A model generated the notes under the pieces. The model was not told the origin of the DNA. It saw only the letters and a program-made list of their open reading frames with translations, and made no database searches. The position numbers and the translations under genes were made by a program. Shown here piece by piece: positions 60,424 through 64,000 of a stretch of 64,000 nt of DNA (position 1 is its first letter; each line of letters opens with the position of its first letter). Origin of the DNA: JBBDIP01 sp964602455 (GTDB lineage Bacteria > Bacillota > Sulfobacillia > Fermentithermobacillales > Fermentithermobacillaceae); the NCBI GenBank assembly GCA_964602455.1, contig CAZRRG010000001.1, positions 1 to 64,000 on the forward strand, read 5' to 3'.

Positions 60424-61538
60424 GCTCCGGCCCTCCTCTCGTTCCTCATCTTCCCGCTCTCGTTCCTCAACTTAGCGAGGCCGATCCGGATCTTCTCTCC
60501 GGCAGGACCCGAGCGGAGGCCCTCCAGTTCCGCCGATATCGCGGCGCGCTTACGCGAGTACTCGTCGGCGGCTACTTTCCCAAGGCTATAGGCAGCTGAA
60601 AGCCCTGCCAGCCTCCCCGCCGCCATCGCGGTGGATGCCTCTTCTATGCCCGCCACGTCCCCCGCCACGTAGACTCCCTTTGCTGTTGTCTCCATGTTCT
60701 CGTCGTGGACCGGGACGAAGCCGCCCAGTTCGGGTATGTACTTCATCTCGGCGCCGGCCTGCCACAGGAGTTCGCCCAGCGGCGTGAGACCCGTGGCGAG
60801 GCAGACCACGTCCACAGCCATGTCGCGCTCGGTACCGGGGATGCCTCTCCAGTATCCGTCCAGCTCCCAGAGAGTCACGCCCTCCACTTGGTCTTTTCCG
60901 AATGCCTGCTTCACAGTGTGGCGAGTCAGTATCGGAATCCCGAGCCTCCGGATCTTGGCTGCGTGGACCGCGTATCCGCCGATCGTGGGAAGCGCCTCGA
61001 CAACGGCCGCTACATGAACGCCGGCCTGGACCAACTGGTAGCTGACGATTAGCCCGATGTTGCCGGACCCCACCATCAGGACGGAGTTGCCGGGCCTCAC
61101 TCCGTGGACGTTCATCAGCGTTTGTACTGCTCCGGCTCCGTACACTCCCGGCAGATCGTTTCCGGGAAATAGCAGCATCCTTTCGGAGGCTCCGGCTGCG
61201 ACCAGCAGCTTGTCGCAGCGGAGCCCGGTGATCCCTTCAGGAGTCTCTATCAGCAGGGTGCCATCGTCGTAGTACCCGAGCGCTTCTGTCGAGCCCAGGA
61301 AGGTGATGCACGGGTTCGCCTTGACGGCTTCCTCCATCTGGCGGGCGATCACTATCCCGCGCGCACCCGCCGACTTCTCATGCCATCCGAAGAACTTGTG
61401 GGTCTGCTTTACAAGTTGGCCGCCAATCCTGTCTGCCCTGTCCACAACGTCCACCTTGACGCCGTGAGAAGCAGCCTCGAGCGCTGCCGAGATTCCTGCC
61501 GGTCCGGCTCCGACGATAGCCAGCTCAGTTCTTCGCAT
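60420..61538 (-). CDS. FAD/NAD(P)-binding oxidoreductase, alpha subunit (HcnB/SoxA-like)
   Basis: A 372-residue pyridine-nucleotide-disulfide-oxidoreductase-fold flavoprotein. The FAD motif is IVGAGPAGISAALEA (8-22), the second nucleotide-binding motif VLMVGSGNIGLIVSYQL, and the C-terminal VYVAGDVAGIEEASTAMAAG closes the FAD site. The ATG at 61538 was chosen because GAGGTGA lies 7 nt upstream. A longer open frame running to 61877 is out of register with the upstream [2Fe-2S] gene and is not protein-like. It overlaps that gene by 14 nt. It corresponds to the alpha subunit of heteromeric sarcosine oxidase or opine dehydrogenases. Confidence 0.88.
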   Translation of the reverse strand: MRRTELAIVGAGPAGISAALEAASHGVKVDVVDRADRIGGQLVKQTHKFFGWHEKSAGARGIVIARQMEEAVKANPCITFLGSTEALGYYDDGTLLIETPEGITGLRCDKLLVAAGASERMLLFPGNDLPGVYGAGAVQTLMNVHGVRPGNSVLMVGSGNIGLIVSYQLVQAGVHVAAVVEALPTIGGYAVHAAKIRRLGIPILTRHTVKQAFGKDQVEGVTLWELDGYWRGIPGTERDMAVDVVCLATGLTPLGELLWQAGAEMKYIPELGGFVPVHDENMETTAKGVYVAGDVAGIEEASTAMAAGRLAGLSAAYSLGKVAADEYSRKRAAISAELEGLRSGPAGEKIRIGLAKLRNESGKMRNERRAGA

Positions 61539-61860
61539 GGACGTCACCTCGCGGCGCCGGGCCCACGCCATCCTGGCGAGACACGCGCATCCCGGCTCGT
61601 AGTTTCTCGGTGCAAGCGCGAACGTTGGGGACCCCATCCACCACGACGAGACACGACGAGCAGTTGCCGATGGCGCAGAAGAACCCTCTGGGCCTGCCTG
61701 CCTTGTGACTGTGGTGGAGCACTCTGATTCCTGCAGCGTGGAGAGCGGATGCAATCGGTTCGCCTTCGTAACCCCAAAGCTCTGTGTCGTTCCAGAAGAA
61801 GTGGACCTTCGGTCGATCAGGGAAATCCAAGATAGGGTGTTCGGTGATCCGTGGCTCCAT
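61525..61860 (-). CDS. [2Fe-2S] ferredoxin-like subunit (HcnA/SoxA N-domain-like)
   Basis: First gene of the flavin/Fe-S operon: 111 residues with the plant-type ferredoxin fold. Four Cys (62, 67, 70, 83) lie in FFCAIGNCSSC and RACT, the pattern of the N-terminal domain of opine/hydroxyproline dehydrogenase alpha subunits, in which a preceding GEPIASALHAAGIRVLHHS stretch is conserved. The ATG at 61860 was preferred over an ORF start 11 codons upstream because GAAGGGGG lies 7-8 nt before it. The five downstream proteins follow with overlaps. Confidence 0.88.
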   Translation of the reverse strand: MEPRITEHPILDFPDRPKVHFFWNDTELWGYEGEPIASALHAAGIRVLHHSHKAGRPRGFFCAIGNCSSCLVVVDGVPNVRACTEKLRAGMRVSRQDGVGPAPRGDVHAKN

Positions 61861-61932
61861 ATCAAAGCCCCCTTCACGATTCTTGTCTATCATCGTGAGG
61901 GCAAGGCTGCATCGGGGGCGTGCATGAAATGG

Positions 61933-61951
61933 TTTGTGACGATGTCACAAA
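61933..61951. promoter_or_regulatory. 19-bp perfect palindrome TTTGTGAC-N3-GTCACAAA
   Basis: The two 8-bp arms (61933-61940 and 61944-61951) are exact complements. The site lies 73 nt before the first gene of the flavin/Fe-S operon and 50 nt before the lipoprotein gene, in their shared divergent region, which is a typical place for an operator. It resembles a CRP box in half-site but has 5 not 6 spacer bases. Confidence 0.6.
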
Positions 61952-62000
61952 TGGAACTTGCGGTGCAGGTAGAGCGTCGGAGAACGTGGGAGGCTAATGT

Positions 62001-63227
62001 ATGGTTAACCTGCGGAATTACCTTAAGTCGCGCCTATCAAGTAACCTGAGGAAGCCCATCGGACGTCGTCATCTGCTAGCTTTACCTCATCCGCCTCGGT
62101 GTCGAGCGCCTATAGGCTTACGCGTTCCGGGTGCCCTGGCTCTCTGCACTGTTGTCCTTCTTACCACAATGTCTACAGCGCTCTCAGCCTGCGCACCCAG
62201 GCCTGACAACCTGGTCGAAGGGATCACCATCCCAAGAGTCACAATCAAGATGGTCGACCAGAAGACAGGGTGGGCGCTCAGAGGAGCACGCGTCCTGCGG
62301 ACCACCGACGGAGGCCGTACGTGGGCTGACGTTGGGCCTGGGGATGCCCTCCACCCTGAAGGCACGGATGCAGCCTTCATTGACACCACCCACGCTGTGC
62401 TGGCGGTCAGTCTCACAGGAGACAGCCAAGACGACTCGGGCCTTCGCGTTTACCGCACGTCGGATGCGGGCAAAACCTGGGAATCGACTGACCTTCCTGG
62501 CGCGGCGGTCGCCGGACGCCTTAGCTTCTTGAACGAGAGCGAAGGCTGGCTCACCCTCCACCAGGGGGCGGGGATGCACCACGAGCAGGTCACCATCCTT
62601 GCTACCACGGATGGAGGCCGGACGTGGGCGGAAGTCTCCACCACTTCTCCAGACGCAAAGCCCGGAGAACTGCCCTTCTCAGGCAACAAGAGCGGGCTTG
62701 CTTTCTCTGACTCATCGAACGGATTCGTGACCGGATACTGGCCTGTACCGGGCAACCCCTATCTCTTCCATTCTTCTGACGGTGGCCACACCTGGACTCA
62801 GGTTGAGCTGGCTCTGCCTGAAGGGTATGAGGAGGCGGACTGCTCAACTCACACCCCCGTCTTCTTCGGAGGAGGCTCCGGCGTTCTGCCTATGACGCTC
62901 TACACCCCCGTCGGCACGCGAGAGATCCTGTTCTACTCGACAACGGACGGCGGCGCGACGTGGGTTCCGGGGACTCCAATCGCCACTGGTGAGGAAAACG
63001 CCAGCTGGGATGCGCCTGCTACGGGTGTGGTAATAGTGGCGGCACAGGGCAAACTGCATGCCTCAATCGACGGCGGCAAGACTTGGTCCACTATGACCCC
63101 AAACATCGACTTTGGATCGGATGGTCCGCTCACGCTTTCCTTTATTACACAGAAGGTCGGCTGGGCGCTTGTCGACGGAAAGCTGATGAAGACGACCGAC
63201 GGGGGAGCAACCTGGAAGCGGACGTAA
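62001..63227 (+). CDS. YCF48-like lipoprotein with BNR/Asp-box repeats
   Basis: A 408-residue secreted lipoprotein. The hydrophobic segment (about 43-61) ends in the lipobox ALSAC (Cys64). The mature part is a beta-propeller with repeated TTDGGRTW/SSDGGHTW/STDGGATW/SIDGGKTW Asp-box motifs, similar to the YCF48 photosystem II assembly factor and to sialidase BNR repeats; in heterotrophs such proteins probably hold extracellular proteins or sense surface stress. GGAGG lies 7 nt before the ATG. The long N-terminal basic stretch before the signal helix is unusual. It has no photosynthetic neighbours. Confidence 0.85.
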   Translation: MVNLRNYLKSRLSSNLRKPIGRRHLLALPHPPRCRAPIGLRVPGALALCTVVLLTTMSTALSACAPRPDNLVEGITIPRVTIKMVDQKTGWALRGARVLRTTDGGRTWADVGPGDALHPEGTDAAFIDTTHAVLAVSLTGDSQDDSGLRVYRTSDAGKTWESTDLPGAAVAGRLSFLNESEGWLTLHQGAGMHHEQVTILATTDGGRTWAEVSTTSPDAKPGELPFSGNKSGLAFSDSSNGFVTGYWPVPGNPYLFHSSDGGHTWTQVELALPEGYEEADCSTHTPVFFGGGSGVLPMTLYTPVGTREILFYSTTDGGATWVPGTPIATGEENASWDAPATGVVIVAAQGKLHASIDGGKTWSTMTPNIDFGSDGPLTLSFITQKVGWALVDGKLMKTTDGGATWKRT

Positions 63228-63248
63228 CGCGGCTGTTCGGTGCCATCG

Positions 63249-63458
63249 CTACTCTGGTCCCTGCGTGCCTCGCTGCTCTGGTCCCTGCGTGCCTCGCTGC
63301 TCTNNNNNNNNNNNNNNNNNNNNNNNNNNNNNNNNNNNNNNNNNNNNNNNNNNNNNNNNNNNNNNNNNNNNNNNNNNNNNNNNNNNNNNNNNNNNNNNNN
63401 NNNCTACTCTGGTCCCTGCGTGCCTCGCTGCTCTGGTCCCTGCGTGCCTCGCTGCTCT
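63249..63458. repeat. 24-bp tandem repeat flanking an assembly gap
   Basis: Two and a fraction units of 24 bp (CTGCTCTGGTCCCTGCGTGC core) begin at 63249 and run to the gap; the same units reappear from 63404 to about 63458. It starts 22 nt after the lipoprotein stop codon. Confidence 0.85.
63304..63403. other. 100-N scaffold gap inside the 24-bp array
   Basis: One hundred N's. The 55 nt before (63249-63303) and after (63404-63458) are identical. Confidence 0.98.
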
Positions 63459-63598
63459 TCTCTCTAGCGCAGCACGGCTGCTTTGCTGCGTGTGATGACC
63501 CACCGAGTAGCCTATTGGTCATGGCATGACCATCCCGAGAGCCTAGGGTCGCGACACGACCATTAGCCGACTTCGAAATCGTCACGCGCTGACTTATG

Positions 63599-63668
63599 TG
63601 TCGAAAAGCTGGGTCACGCCGTAACTAATCAGCCCTGATTAGGCATGCGATGACCACACTTTTCGACA
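63599..63668. repeat. 70-bp symmetric compound dyad
   Basis: The axis is at 63633/63634. Outward from it, CTAATCAG/CTGATTAG (8 bp), GGTCA/TGACC (5 bp) and TGTCGAAAAG/CTTTTCGACA (10 bp) are perfect complements, separated by unpaired 8-nt and 3-nt spacers of equal length on both sides. Confidence 0.8.
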
Positions 63669-63778
63669 TGTTAACCTTCTGGTGACTATTAGGGATACTC
63701 CAGATTGGTCACCGCGTGACCCAGGCTGATTGGATGTGTCACTTGATGACTGTTGGAATCTTCTGTCAGCCACCCGGA

Positions 63779-63802
63779 GACTGTTGCCTAGCGACAACAG
63801 TC
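63779..63802. repeat. 8-bp inverted repeat within the palindrome field
   Basis: GACTGTTG (63779-63786) is the exact complement of CAACAGTC (63795-63802), with an 8-nt loop. It shares the AGTC/GACT ends of the surrounding GTCAC dyads. Confidence 0.6.
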
Positions 63803-64000
63803 ACGGCATGCCTAGGTTTCGCAGCTTGCAACTCCCCTCTGGGAGGGCGCGGTGGAAACTAGTCACCGGATGACCATATTCATGCTTGATTTCTGTGTCA
63901 CGCCGCGGATCCATGGGCATAGGCAGGGGCCACAGGAGTAGTCACGGGCATTTGCGTGGGCATAGGCACAGGCGCAGGCATGAGCGCAGTCAGGTGCATA

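Larger units (their letters stand above)
63485..63955. repeat. field of GTCAC/GTGAC palindromes at ~30-bp spacing
   Basis: Fifteen-base palindromes of the form GGTCAC-N3-GTGACC occur as good or degenerate copies at 63517, 63547, 63580, 63612, 63641, 63707, 63737 and 63861, with weaker ones near 63799, 63896 and 63940 and a half-site ending at 63500. The best are GGTCATGGCATGACC (63517-63531) and GGTCACCGCGTGACC (63707-63721). Most intervals are 29-36 bp. There is no open reading frame of substance. Confidence 0.7.

Noticed and set aside
61933..61951. CRP/FNR-type site
   Set aside because: The half-sites resemble TGTGA/TCACA but the central spacer is 5 nt rather than 6; it is kept only as an unassigned palindrome.
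63145..63585. frames on both strands across the 24-bp array and its gap
   Set aside because: Repeat-driven open frames with N's; no start with a ribosome site and no recognisable domain.
63500..63960. CRISPR array
   Set aside because: The repeated element is only about 15 bp, degenerate and palindromic; spacers vary in length, and no cas genes are present.

Overview
The window looks like a chromosomal segment of a GC-rich, spore-forming member of the Bacillota (Firmicutes), probably a clostridial or Limnochordia-like lineage. The evidence is: the gene order rimP-nusA-rnpM-infB-rbfA-nrnA-truB-ribF-rpsO-pnp; an AddAB recombination pair; a T-box leader in front of serS; RNase J; a YheC/YheD-type spore-coat ATP-grasp protein; a Spo0E-like small protein whose promoter carries a Spo0A box; and frequent GTG/TTG starts behind strong AGGAGG-type ribosome binding sites. 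No phage, IS element, rRNA, tRNA or CRISPR array is visible.

Layout. 0.1-14.4 kb: peptide and amino-acid utilisation (S9 peptidase, MFS transporter, HD-GYP protein, threonine-to-glycine pair kbl/tdh, penicillin-binding-like serine hydrolase, N-acyl-D-amino-acid deacylase), then a YheC/D protein coupled to a DRG-like GTPase. 14.6-15.1 kb: a 35-residue Gly/Trp/Cys peptide and a small hypothetical protein. 15.1-22.5 kb: addA and addB. 22.5-25.1 kb: argG-argH behind a promoter with two dyads. 25.3-29 kb: nucleoside phosphorylase, deoB and RNase J. 29.2-30.4 kb: small stress, membrane and Spo0E-like genes. 30.5-41.6 kb: nfo and the ten-gene translation/RNA-processing operon, with a promoter and an attenuator-like hairpin before rimP. 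41.8-46.8 kb: SDR, the TldD/TldE protease pair, a tautomerase and an S9-like hydrolase. 47-49 kb: a membrane pyrophosphatase with the K+-independent signature. 49-50 kb: a gene-free block of hairpins and tandem arrays. 50-53 kb: serS with its T-box, divergent from a glycosyltransferase/methyltransferase-like fusion. 53-57 kb: class V aminotransferase, RraA-like protein, class-A beta-lactamase-like hydrolase, creatinase-like M24 protein. 57.2-61.9 kb: PucR-type regulator and a five-subunit flavin/Fe-S dehydrogenase operon. 62-63.2 kb: a YCF48-like lipoprotein. 63.2-64 kb: gene-free DNA dominated by dyads.

The metabolic genes together suggest a fermenter of peptides and amino acids that conserves pyrophosphate energy. 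The most unusual content is non-coding. One feature is a roughly 440-bp field of GTCAC/GTGAC palindromes spaced about 30 bp apart, containing a 70-bp symmetric dyad. The others are at least eight unrelated tandem arrays (units of 8, 14, 16, 20, 24, 27, 31 and 125 bp), several straddling or abutting stop codons. Two 100-N gaps are each flanked by an exact 55-nt duplication, so they are assembly breaks in repeats and copy numbers there cannot be trusted.
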